NCBI GenBank assembly: GCA_002420085.1
Contig: DIHI01000094.1
Location: forward strand, 1-5,779
Source: Lysobacterales bacterium UBA5700
GTDB taxonomy: Bacteria > Pseudomonadota > Gammaproteobacteria > Xanthomonadales > Xanthomonadaceae
DNA length: 5,779 nucleotides
Direction: 5' to 3'
The notes under the pieces are model-generated. The model did no database searches, was not told where the DNA came from, and saw only the letters and a list, made by a program, of their open reading frames with translations. This document shows, piece by piece, positions 1 to 5,339 of this stretch (the stretch's first letter is position 1; every line of letters begins with the position of its first letter). The position numbers and the translations under genes were made by a program.

Positions 1-98
1 GGCTCTTACGAATCCCAAATGCCGAATCTCGAATCCCGGCCCTTACCAATGCCGGCTCTTACGAATCCCGAATGCCGAATCCCGAATCCCGGCTCCTA
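1..98. repeat. Degenerate GAATCCC heptamer repeat array (left edge)
   Basis: Heptamers of the type GAATCCC/GAATGCC are seen at 10-16, 24-30 (variant GAATCTC), 31-37, 63-69, 70-76, 77-83 and 84-90. A larger unit is also visible. GGCTCTTACGAATCCC occurs identically at 1-16 and 54-69, with a diverged copy at 38-53, and a further GGCTCCTAA at 91-99 looks like the start of another unit. The array abuts the 3' end of the dehydrogenase gene, whose TAG stop (98-96) falls inside that last unit. It continues past the left edge of the window, so its full size is unknown. I recall similar GAATCCC strings between genes in Lysobacter, Xanthomonas and relatives. No coding function is proposed. Confidence 0.85.
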
Positions 99-830
99 AC
101 CCACAAAACGCGCCAGATCGACCACCTGGCCGTGAAATCGTTCGGGCCGGGCGAGTCCGGTCAGCACGGCGGCGGCGACGGCGTCGGGATCACGCAAGGC
201 GCCGCTGCGGTGCAGTTCGCGGAAGTGTTCGACCTGTGGGAAATCGCGTCGGGAGGCGGCACGGATGCTCGCTTGCATGTCGGTGTCGATGACGCCGGGG
301 CTGATCGATACGACATCCACCGGCCAGTCACAGGTCTGCTGTTCCTCGGCCAGAACGCGACCGAAATGGTCGAGCCCGGCCTTGGCGGCACCGTACAGGC
401 TCCAGCCGGGGATCGCTCGGGTCGCGGCCCCGCTGGAGATCAGCACGATGCGCTTGTCGGCCGCTGTCTGCGCCAGGGTCTCGATGAACAGACGCGAGGC
501 GACGATCGGCGCGACCAGGTTGACGGTCATGTGTCGGCTGATCGCACCGGGGTCGGAGCAAGCGCCGATCGGATCGAGAACGGCGGCGTTGTTGATCAGA
601 ACGATGCGCTCGAAACCGTGTTCGGCGGCGGCGCGCAGGTCCGGCACCAGGGCCGGGGCGATCGTCTCGGGTCGGGCGAGATCGAGCACCCGGTCATCGT
701 CATGATCACCGGCCGTGCGCGACAGTGCCAGCACCCGATGGCCGGACTGCCGGGCACGTGCCACCAGGGCCGCTCCCAGGCCACGCGAACCGCCGGTGAC
801 GATCAGCAGCCACGGCACAGATCGTGCCAT
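96..830 (-). CDS. SDR-family NAD(P)-dependent oxidoreductase, benzil reductase (YueD)-like
   Basis: A cytoplasmic short-chain dehydrogenase that should reduce a carbonyl with NAD(P)H; the substrate is unknown. Numbering is from the GTG at 833, giving 245 aa (244 from the ATG at 830). The Rossmann dinucleotide motif TGGSRGLG is at 13-20. R17 and R39 (after the second strand) suggest a preference for NADPH. NNAA is at 81-84. The catalytic tetrad is N105, S134, Y147 and K151, with the classical YGAAK spacing, and SPGVIDTDMQ follows at 178-187. The block from ISSGA through PGW.LY..KAGLD to PGVIDTDMQ..IR, then DF..VE.F..L...G.L, closely resembles Bacillus benzil reductase/YueD and the sepiapterin-reductase-like group as I recall them. 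Length is normal for a single-domain SDR and nothing is missing. The start is ATG at 830, which overlaps the upstream DUF427 stop as TGATG; GTG at 833 is the alternative. The coupling implies co-translation with DUF427. Confidence 0.93.
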   Translation of the reverse strand: MARSVPWLLIVTGGSRGLGAALVARARQSGHRVLALSRTAGDHDDDRVLDLARPETIAPALVPDLRAAAEHGFERIVLINNAAVLDPIGACSDPGAISRHMTVNLVAPIVASRLFIETLAQTAADKRIVLISSGAATRAIPGWSLYGAAKAGLDHFGRVLAEEQQTCDWPVDVVSISPGVIDTDMQASIRAASRRDFPQVEHFRELHRSGALRDPDAVAAAVLTGLARPERFHGQVVDLARFVG

Positions 831-1111
831 CACGGCTCGACCCGGACACCCCGCCAGAAGGCCACCCGTCCGGCAATCTCGGCGGCGGCCGGCTTCGGCT
901 CAGGGTAGTACCAGGCTGCGTCCGGGTTGCGCTGTCCGCCGACGGTCAGCGTGAAATAACGGGCGGTGCCCTTCCAGCCGCACAGGCTGGTGGTCGGGCT
1001 CGCCTCGAACAACTCCTCGCGCAGGGATTCACGCGGAAAATAGTGATTGCCGTCAACCACGACGGTGTCGTCGGACTGGGCGAGGATCTCGCCGTTCCAG
1101 ATGGCTTTCAT
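830..1111 (-). CDS. DUF427 domain-containing protein
   Basis: A 93-aa single-domain protein of the DUF427 family (Pfam PF04248). I recognise it from the near-complete family pattern: KAIWNGEILAQSDDT at 2-16, VDGNHYFPRESL at 19-30, the conserved C-x-W-K-G core at C44-W46-K47-G48, and RNPDAAWYYPEPKPAAAEI at 61-79 followed by GRVAFWRGV. The length matches the usual single-domain form. There is no signal peptide or membrane segment, so it is presumably cytoplasmic. The biochemical function of the family is not established; the Pfam name (NTP_transf_9) should not be read as a proven activity. Its TGA stop overlaps the ATG of the dehydrogenase gene (TGATG), so the two are probably one operon. The sequence just before the ATG lacks a clear Shine-Dalgarno (it ends in CCCC), so initiation may depend on the upstream small ORF or be leaderless. 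That last point is inference. Confidence 0.93.
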   Translation of the reverse strand: MKAIWNGEILAQSDDTVVVDGNHYFPRESLREELFEASPTTSLCGWKGTARYFTLTVGGQRNPDAAWYYPEPKPAAAEIAGRVAFWRGVRVEP

Positions 1112-1122
1112 GGGGACCGTGT

Positions 1123-1142
1123 TGACCGATGGGGAACGGTCA
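1123..1142. promoter_or_regulatory. TGACCG-N8-CGGTCA inverted repeat upstream of DUF427
   Basis: Perfect 6-bp arms, TGACCG at 1123-1128 and CGGTCA at 1137-1142, are separated by 8 bases. The repeat ends 11 bases upstream of the DUF427 start codon. It could be a repressor operator or an RNA hairpin in the gap between the small ORF and DUF427. A TATGCT (minus strand, 1142-1147) touches its outer edge and resembles a -10 box. The only nearby -35-like hexamer (TTGGCT, 1162-1167) is just 14 bases away, so I do not call a promoter. The function is inferred only from symmetry and position. Confidence 0.4.
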
Positions 1143-1157
1143 GCATAACCCGGATGG

Positions 1158-1259
1158 TCACAGCCAACCGCGCCGTCGGGCGAGTCGATAGGCTTCGATG
1201 CGGTCGCGATGGGGGCGATGGCGGGTCTCGACCCGGCCGTGGTGTGAATGCATGCGCAT
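1158..1259 (-). CDS. Candidate small Arg/His-rich protein (33 aa), unrecognised
   Basis: A 33-codon ORF beginning MRMHSHHGRVETRHR and ending RLARRRGWL, closed by TGA at 1160-1158. It is supported by a strong Shine-Dalgarno, GGAGG at 1270-1266, six bases before the ATG. This is the best ribosome-binding site in the window. The product is strikingly rich in arginine and histidine, with no hydrophobic stretch and no motif I know. It lies on the same strand as DUF427 and the dehydrogenase, with 46 bases before the DUF427 start, so it could be the first gene of that operon or a leader ORF controlling it. An in-frame ATG at 1280-1278 would give 40 aa, but the ribosome site favours 1259. Arg richness is also what chance reading frames in GC-rich DNA show, so this could be spurious. 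Confidence 0.4.
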   Translation of the reverse strand: MRMHSHHGRVETRHRPHRDRIEAYRLARRRGWL

Positions 1260-1265
1260 GACGAT

Positions 1266-1270
1266 CCTCC
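1266..1270 (-). promoter_or_regulatory. Strong Shine-Dalgarno (GGAGG) for the candidate small ORF
   Basis: GGAGG on the minus strand, 6 bases before the ATG at 1259. It decides that start over the in-frame ATG at 1280, which lies upstream of the site. Neither DUF427 nor the dehydrogenase has a comparable site. Confidence 0.45.
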
Positions 1271-1401
1271 GTGCCGACATCGTCAGCGATGCCGGATCGG
1301 CGGGCCAGTCATGGCTGTCATCGGTGCGGGCTGACGGCTGTCAGGTGTGCGGGCGCGAGACTCGCAGCCGGTCGCGCGTGTGCAAGCCATGACACGAGAC
1401 G

Positions 1402-1515
1402 GCGTGCGCACATCTCCCACGCCGATCGCGCGCGCGGGCGAGCCAGTGCCCCGCGTGCGGCGTGCCGGGTGTCCACCCCGATCGCACGCGCGGGCGAGCC
1501 GGGGAAGGCGTGCGC
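1402..1515. repeat. Degenerate 56-bp tandem direct repeat
   Basis: The core unit CCGATCGCGCGCGCGGGCGA (extended by GCC) is at 1422-1444 and returns at 1478-1500 with a single G-to-A change, a period of 56 bases. The heptamer GCGTGCG precedes each core and follows the second one (1402-1408, 1454-1460, 1509-1515), and a C-rich CCAC motif lies just before each core. This gives roughly two diverged copies. The cores contain alternating CG runs. Origin and role are unknown. Confidence 0.7.
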
Positions 1516-1574
1516 GGGCCGTCGGCGGGCGGAGTGTGGCTGAAATGTCGGTCGGCGGGGGGCCGCCTCAGATC

Positions 1575-1597
1575 GCCGATCGAGAGACACGATCGGC
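1575..1597. repeat. Inverted repeat GCCGATCG/CGATCGGC
   Basis: Perfect 8-bp arms at 1575-1582 and 1590-1597 around a 7-base loop (AGAGACA). No T-tract follows on either strand, so it is not a canonical terminator. It is the first of a cluster of four hairpins downstream of the receptor gene. Confidence 0.6.
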
Positions 1598-1614
1598 AAC
1601 ACCGATGCCCGGTG

Positions 1615-1629
1615 CGCGTGATGCACGCG
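1615..1629. repeat. Inverted repeat CGCGTG/CACGCG
   Basis: Perfect 6-bp arms around the 3-base loop ATG. The stem can extend by pairing GCC at 1607-1609 with GGC at 1630-1632 if five bases bulge. It lies between the neighbouring hairpins at 1575-1597 and 1666-1695. Confidence 0.45.
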
Positions 1630-1665
1630 GGCTGGATGCGAGCCTCAAGCAGGTCGCGATGGGCA

Positions 1666-1695
1666 GTGGACCGACCGGCTGCGCGGTCGATCCAC
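1666..1695. repeat. Inverted repeat GTGGA-CGACCG/CGGTCG-TCCAC
   Basis: The outer arms GTGGA (1666-1670) and TCCAC (1691-1695) and the inner arms CGACCG (1672-1677) and CGGTCG (1684-1689) pair perfectly. One C/A mismatch separates them and the loop is 6 bases. That makes 11 paired positions. It is a strong stem 81 bases past the receptor stop on the minus strand. No T-tract follows. Confidence 0.6.
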
Positions 1696-1719
1696 GATGC
1701 AGCCATTCCCTGGCTGCGG

Positions 1720-1747
1720 CCGGCAGGCTGTGCGGACAGCCTGCCGG
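1720..1747 (-). terminator. Probable transcription terminator hairpin of the receptor gene
   Basis: A perfect 12-bp stem, CCGGCAGGCTGT (1720-1731) and ACAGCCTGCCGG (1736-1747), has a tetraloop of GCGG on the plus strand. It starts 28 bases after the receptor stop codon, where a terminator is expected. There is no U-run after the stem in the minus direction, so it may act as an L-shaped terminator or as a 3'-end stabilising hairpin that depends on Rho. The structure is certain; the function is inferred. Confidence 0.65.
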
Positions 1748-1775
1748 TCGGGTCTTTCAGATCATCGCGCGACGA

Positions 1776-4700
1776 TCAGAAGCTGTAGCGGAAGCCCAAC
1801 TGCAAGCGCCAGCGCGACTCGCCGGTGACGTCACGCAGGGTCTGCAAGTCGGGGGTATTGAAGCGGTAGACGAACTTGCCGCTGGCCGGGTCGATGCCGC
1901 CGAACTCGACTACGCCAAGCTGGCGCGGGAAGCCGACTTCTTCGATCAGGCCCCAATCGCGATCGATCAGGTTCAGGACGTTCTGGACATCCAGCCAGAT
2001 TTCGGCCTTGTTGCCCTTGAACAGGCCCGGCAGTTCCTGGCTGAAGCGCAGATCGACCTGGTTGGTCCACTTGCTGTCTTCCGAGTTGCGCTTGGCATTG
2101 CCACCGGCGAAGCGGGCCAGACCCGGGTTCTGGGCCAGGAAGGCGAAGAAGGCTTCTTCCTCGGCCTGCGAGCCGAACAGCACATCACCGCGACCATTCG
2201 GGACATACAACAGGTCGTTGATGATGCCGTCGCCGTTGGCGTCGTTGTCGAAGGTCCAACTGAACGGAACGCCGCTGCGGCCTTCATAGAACAGCGCGAT
2301 CTCGGTCTTGTAGTCGTTGAACAGCGGCACCCGATAGCTGACGGCAGCAGTGATGCGATCGCGGATGGCCGAGTTGGAGCGGCCGGCGACGATATCGTTC
2401 GGGTTGACGTTGGCGACGTTGGTGAAGTTGGAGATGGCGCGGCTGGAGGTCAGCGGACTGACTTCGGTGGCGTCGGTGTAGGTGTAGGCAAGCTGCCAGA
2501 ACCAGCGATCGGTCTGTGGCTTCTGCAGGCTCAGGGTGAAGCTCTCGCCACCGCCCTTGCTGGTGCGATCGGCCAATACGACGTCACGGAAGGCGCGAGT
2601 GGCATTGGCGCGGCTCTGGCCGGCCGAGCTGCCACCGCGGAACTGACCCGCCAGGTTCCAGTTGGCCGGATTGAGGGCATCCGGGCGCCAGAACAGTTCG
2701 CGGCCGTCGGGACCGAAGCCGGTCGGCGCGCCCAGGTTGAGGTGCTGGTAGGCGATGCCTTCCTTGACCTCGGTGATGATGACCTCGGCGCTGGCGACCA
2801 TGCCCCACCAGGGCAGTTCGTGATCGAGGGCCAGGTTGGCCTTCCACACCGAGGGCTGCTCCAGGTCCGAGGAAATCAGATCGACGTCGGCCGAGGGTTG
2901 GCCACCGACGGCGAACTCCGGCTGGTTGTCCGGGTCGGGAACGAAGGTCGGGCGGTTGGCCGGGCAGTTGGCCAGACCGGCGGTGCCACAGCCGAACACG
3001 GTGATCTTCAGGCCATCGTTGGAGAACGGATTGGCCAGCCAGACGTTGGCCGCAGCGCCCTGGAACAGGCCGATACCACCGCGCAACTGGGTGCTGCGCT
3101 CGGTATCGAAGTTGTAGTTGAAGCCGAAGCGCGGCTGGATCAACTGGTTGCCATCGATCGTGGCGTCGTTGCGGACGCCGAAGGCGTTGAAGAAGCTCTG
3201 GTTGAAGCCCGGACGGCTGTCCACCTGCGGGATGTCGAGGCGAACACCACCGACCACGCTCAGGTTGTCGGTCATCTGCCAGGTGTCTTGCAGGAAGAAG
3301 CCGAAGTTCTCCAGCGTGAACTCGGCGGCGGCATCGTTGATGGTGTCGCCGTTGGCCTGCCGGAAGGTGAACTCGCGGAACACGCCGTTGCGGAAGTCGT
3401 TGATGTTGTTGAAACGGTAATTGCCGAGGCTGGATTCGACGAACAGATTGAAGATGTCGTTCTGTTCCCAGTCCACACCGAAGCGGATGGTGTGATCGCC
3501 GGCGTAGTAGTCACCCTGGAAGAACACGTTCCAGGTATCGGTCGCCAGCACGTTGGAATGGCGGAACTGCTCGGTGCCCAGGCGAACCGATTGACCGCCG
3601 AAGTCCACCCGGACGGTCGGCAGGCGCGACTGGTTGAGCGGCACCGAGTCGAAGTCGCGGAACGAGACCTTCACTTCGGTGGAGAAGTTGTCGCTCCAGT
3701 CGGAGTAGAGCTGGCCGACGAAGCTTTCGATCAGGTTGTTCTGGGTGTACCAGTGCGAGGACAGCGACAGGGTGCTGCTGTTGATGTTCGGGAGGATGAC
3801 GGTGTCTTCCTCGGTGCGGGTGTAGCGGAAGCTGGCGCGCTGGAAGTCGGTGATGTTCCAGTCGAGCTTGACCAGGATGTCCTCGACCTCGGTGTTCAGG
3901 CCCGGAACATTGCCGAAGCTGCCGGCATCGAAGCCCCAGACGCTCTGCGAGATGTTGATGATCTCGTCGAGGTTGGCCTGGGTGATGTTGCTGACGATGT
4001 TGCTGGCATTGCTGCCGACCGGTCCGAAGTCCGGACCCGGTGCCGTGCGTTCGAAGTTCTCGTAGTTGATCAGGAAGAACAGTTTGTCCTTGATCAGCGG
4101 GCCGCTGAAGGTGCCGCCGTAGGTGGTCTCGTCCTCGAAGCCGACGAACGGGGTGTTGTTGACGCCATCGCCGACCATCGAGTCGTCACGGTAGACGAAC
4201 ACGCCGCTGCCCTTGAACTCGTTGGTGCCCGACTTGGTGACCGCGTTGATGTTGGCGCCGGTGTAGCGGGTCTGGGTGACATCGTAGTTGGCGATGTTGA
4301 CCTGCACTTCCTCGATCGCGTCGATCGAGATCGGCTGCTTGGCGGTCGGCAGGTTGTTGGCGGCCAGACCGAAGGTGTCATTGATGCTGGTGCCGTCGAT
4401 GGTGATCGAGTTGAAGCGGACGTTCTGGCCGAGGGCGGCGATTTCGCTGCGCTGCTTGTCGGTCTGCGCCAGACGCGGATCGAGGCGGGCGTAATCCTGG
4501 AGGCTGCGCTGGATCGACGGGAAACCTTCGATCTGCTCACGGGCGATATTGGTGCCGGTGCCGATCTTCTCCGGGGTGAACAGGCGCGACTGGGCCGAGG
4601 CGATGACCTCGATCGCGTCGAGTTGCGGCGCCATCGGACGCAGTTCGGCATTGACCTGGGAGACCTCGGCCAGCAGGGCGTAGACCTCCTCGCGGGCAAC

Positions 4701-4982
4701 CGACTGGAATCCGTCCTTGCTGACCGTCACGGTGTAGGGGCCGCCGACGCGCAGACCGCGGGCATTCCAACGACCATTGCTGTCGGTGCTGGCGCGGCTG
4801 ACCGTGCCGGACTCGGTATGAACCACGGTGACCTGGGCGCCGGACAGCGGTGCGCCAGACTCATCGACGATGCGACCGGTCAGGGCGGCCGAGGTGCTCT
4901 GGGCGAAGGCCGGGGCAGAGGCCAGCGCCAGCGACAGGGCCAAGGCCAGTCGAGAAAGACGGACAGTGTTTCGATTACTCAT
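1776..4982 (-). CDS. TonB-dependent receptor, Oar-like, with N-terminal carboxypeptidase-regulatory-like domain
   Basis: An outer-membrane active transporter of 1068 aa, powered by TonB-ExbB-ExbD; the substrate is unknown. Residues 1-27 are a clear Sec signal peptide (RLSRLALALSLAL, then APAFA with cleavage before Q28). Residues about 32-115 form a carboxypeptidase-regulatory-like beta-sandwich (LTGRIVDESGAPLSGAQVTV, TDSNGRW, YTVTVSKDGF). A TonB-box-like DAIEVIAS is at 122-129. The plug spans about 140-255, with ITIDGTSIND and GANINAVTKSGTNEFKGS. The rest is the beta-barrel, ending in RLQLGFRYSF with the terminal aromatic typical of outer-membrane proteins. DNDANGDGIIND at 912-923 resembles a calcium-binding loop seen in Oar-like receptors. 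C665 and C673 are the only cysteines in the mature chain and probably form a disulfide in an outer loop. The start ATG has AGAAGG nine bases upstream. The gene is complete, stands alone, and has a long leader with a hairpin. No sigma/anti-sigma pair is adjacent and the N-terminus shows no FecA-type signalling domain. Confidence 0.95.
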   Translation of the reverse strand: MSNRNTVRLSRLALALSLALASAPAFAQSTSAALTGRIVDESGAPLSGAQVTVVHTESGTVSRASTDSNGRWNARGLRVGGPYTVTVSKDGFQSVAREEVYALLAEVSQVNAELRPMAPQLDAIEVIASAQSRLFTPEKIGTGTNIAREQIEGFPSIQRSLQDYARLDPRLAQTDKQRSEIAALGQNVRFNSITIDGTSINDTFGLAANNLPTAKQPISIDAIEEVQVNIANYDVTQTRYTGANINAVTKSGTNEFKGSGVFVYRDDSMVGDGVNNTPFVGFEDETTYGGTFSGPLIKDKLFFLINYENFERTAPGPDFGPVGSNASNIVSNITQANLDEIINISQSVWGFDAGSFGNVPGLNTEVEDILVKLDWNITDFQRASFRYTRTEEDTVILPNINSSTLSLSSHWYTQNNLIESFVGQLYSDWSDNFSTEVKVSFRDFDSVPLNQSRLPTVRVDFGGQSVRLGTEQFRHSNVLATDTWNVFFQGDYYAGDHTIRFGVDWEQNDIFNLFVESSLGNYRFNNINDFRNGVFREFTFRQANGDTINDAAAEFTLENFGFFLQDTWQMTDNLSVVGGVRLDIPQVDSRPGFNQSFFNAFGVRNDATIDGNQLIQPRFGFNYNFDTERSTQLRGGIGLFQGAAANVWLANPFSNDGLKITVFGCGTAGLANCPANRPTFVPDPDNQPEFAVGGQPSADVDLISSDLEQPSVWKANLALDHELPWWGMVASAEVIITEVKEGIAYQHLNLGAPTGFGPDGRELFWRPDALNPANWNLAGQFRGGSSAGQSRANATRAFRDVVLADRTSKGGGESFTLSLQKPQTDRWFWQLAYTYTDATEVSPLTSSRAISNFTNVANVNPNDIVAGRSNSAIRDRITAAVSYRVPLFNDYKTEIALFYEGRSGVPFSWTFDNDANGDGIINDLLYVPNGRGDVLFGSQAEEEAFFAFLAQNPGLARFAGGNAKRNSEDSKWTNQVDLRFSQELPGLFKGNKAEIWLDVQNVLNLIDRDWGLIEEVGFPRQLGVVEFGGIDPASGKFVYRFNTPDLQTLRDVTGESRWRLQLGFRYSF

Positions 4983-4991
4983 CGGTGCGGA

Positions 4992-4997
4992 CCTTCT
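4992..4997 (-). promoter_or_regulatory. Ribosome-binding site of the receptor gene
   Basis: AGAAGG on the minus strand, nine bases before the ATG at 4982. It supports that start, which also begins a well-formed signal peptide. Confidence 0.6.
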
Positions 4998-5089
4998 TGT
5001 AAGGCTGAGCGCCGACCGCCGGCCATGGCCGCAAATCGGATCGAGGGCATCAGCAGACGGGACGGAAGTGTGGCGTGTTCCCCAAACAA

Positions 5090-5106
5090 CGGGCCACCGT
5101 GGCCCG
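5090..5106. promoter_or_regulatory. Leader hairpin CGGGCCA/TGGCCCG upstream of the receptor
   Basis: Perfect 7-bp arms around a 3-base loop. In the receptor's direction the stem is followed by TTGTTTGGGG, a weak T-rich tail. It lies just downstream of the candidate promoter and about 108 bases before the start codon. It could be a 5'-UTR stem, an attenuator, or a terminator for transcription arriving from the right. The structure is clear; the role is a guess. Confidence 0.5.
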
Positions 5107-5109
5107 GTC

Positions 5110-5126
5110 GTTAACTGGTATTTAAC
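5110..5126. promoter_or_regulatory. AT-rich inverted repeat (GTTAA-N7-TTAAC), possible operator
   Basis: GTTAA and TTAAC arms flank seven bases, giving a 17-bp dyad in otherwise GC-rich DNA. It overlaps the best -10 candidate for the receptor gene, the usual place for a repressor site. No regulator gene is in the window and I cannot name a protein that binds this motif. Confidence 0.4.
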
Positions 5127-5149
5127 ACCGTAGCAAGGCTTCGTGACAA
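5120..5149 (-). promoter_or_regulatory. Candidate sigma-70 promoter for the receptor gene
   Basis: On the minus strand, TTGTCA (5149-5144) fits a -35 box and TTAAAT (5125-5120) a -10 box, with an 18-base spacer. Shifting by one gives GTTAAA at 17 or TAAATA at 19. Transcription would begin near 5112 and produce a leader of about 130 bases. A weaker overlapping pair, TTGCTA and TTAACG with a 16-base spacer, is an alternative. This is the only AT-rich patch in the gap, which supports the call. Confidence 0.5.
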
Positions 5150-5339
5150 GTTTTTTGCGGTTTCGCGACAGCCGCCGACCGGGGGTGATCGATCATCCAT
5201 TCCCGCCCGAGCCGCGCCAACCTGACCGCGCGAAAACCCGTCCGATCAATGCCTTGCGGGCAAGCCGACGCGGGAGCCGGGCCAGCCGTGCGGTCTGACG
5301 ATGGTCATGACCCGACCACCGGCCGCCGGGGGCAATGGC
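5150..5339. other. Intergenic stretch between the DUF3429-like ORF and the receptor promoter
   Basis: No convincing gene on either strand. It contains a 10-bp palindrome GGTCATGACC (5303-5312) and a small CCGG-CCG-CCGG dyad (5319-5329) just beyond the stop of the DUF3429-like ORF, too weak to call a terminator. A CTTG-CGGG-CAAG dyad is at 5253-5264. A 29-codon frame at 5200-5111 runs through the receptor promoter and is judged spurious. Confidence 0.5.

Larger units (their letters stand above)
1281..1775. other. Non-coding intergenic region rich in repeats and hairpins
   Basis: About 500 bases between the receptor stop and the small ORF with no convincing gene on either strand. Reading frames that cross it are arginine-rich, low-information translations of GC-rich DNA. 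The stretch holds a GGCTGTCA direct repeat (1313-1320 and 1336-1343), a small CTGAC/GTCAG palindrome (1331-1344), the 56-bp direct repeat at 1422-1500, and inverted repeats at 1575-1597, 1615-1629, 1666-1695 and 1720-1747. It probably contains the 3' untranslated region and terminator of the receptor transcript and the promoter of the small ORF/DUF427/SDR unit. I could not place that promoter. Confidence 0.7.

Noticed and set aside
72..908. A 278-codon plus-strand frame over the dehydrogenase
   Set aside because: It is in codon register with the SDR, for the same reason as the receptor shadow, and it starts inside the heptamer repeat. The minus strand carries the complete catalytic tetrad.
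824..1261. A 145-codon plus-strand frame over DUF427
   Set aside because: It is a mirror-register shadow of DUF427, whose family pattern on the minus strand is unmistakable.
1402..1515. CRISPR array or IS terminal repeats
   Set aside because: There are only two diverged units with no uniform spacers, and no transposase or cas gene. The inverted repeats nearby do not bracket an ORF.
1318..1706. Arg/Pro/Ala-rich frames on both strands in the gap (102 and 121 codons on minus, 90 and 108 on plus)
   Set aside because: Overlapping frames of similar length occur in several phases at once with no ribosome site or recognisable motif. That is what GC-rich non-coding DNA with repeats gives.
1347..5114. 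A 1255-codon open frame on the plus strand, antisense to the receptor gene
   Set aside because: It is in exact codon register with the receptor, so its stops would arise only from the sense codons TTA, CTA and TCA, which a GC-rich gene avoids. The translation is a low-complexity Val/Ala/Asp/Gly-rich shadow with no domain, whereas the minus-strand frame has a signal peptide, plug and barrel end.
5111..5200. A 29-codon minus-strand frame upstream of the receptor
   Set aside because: It runs straight through the best promoter and dyad for the receptor, has no clear Shine-Dalgarno, and uses codons (TTA, TCA) otherwise avoided in these genes.
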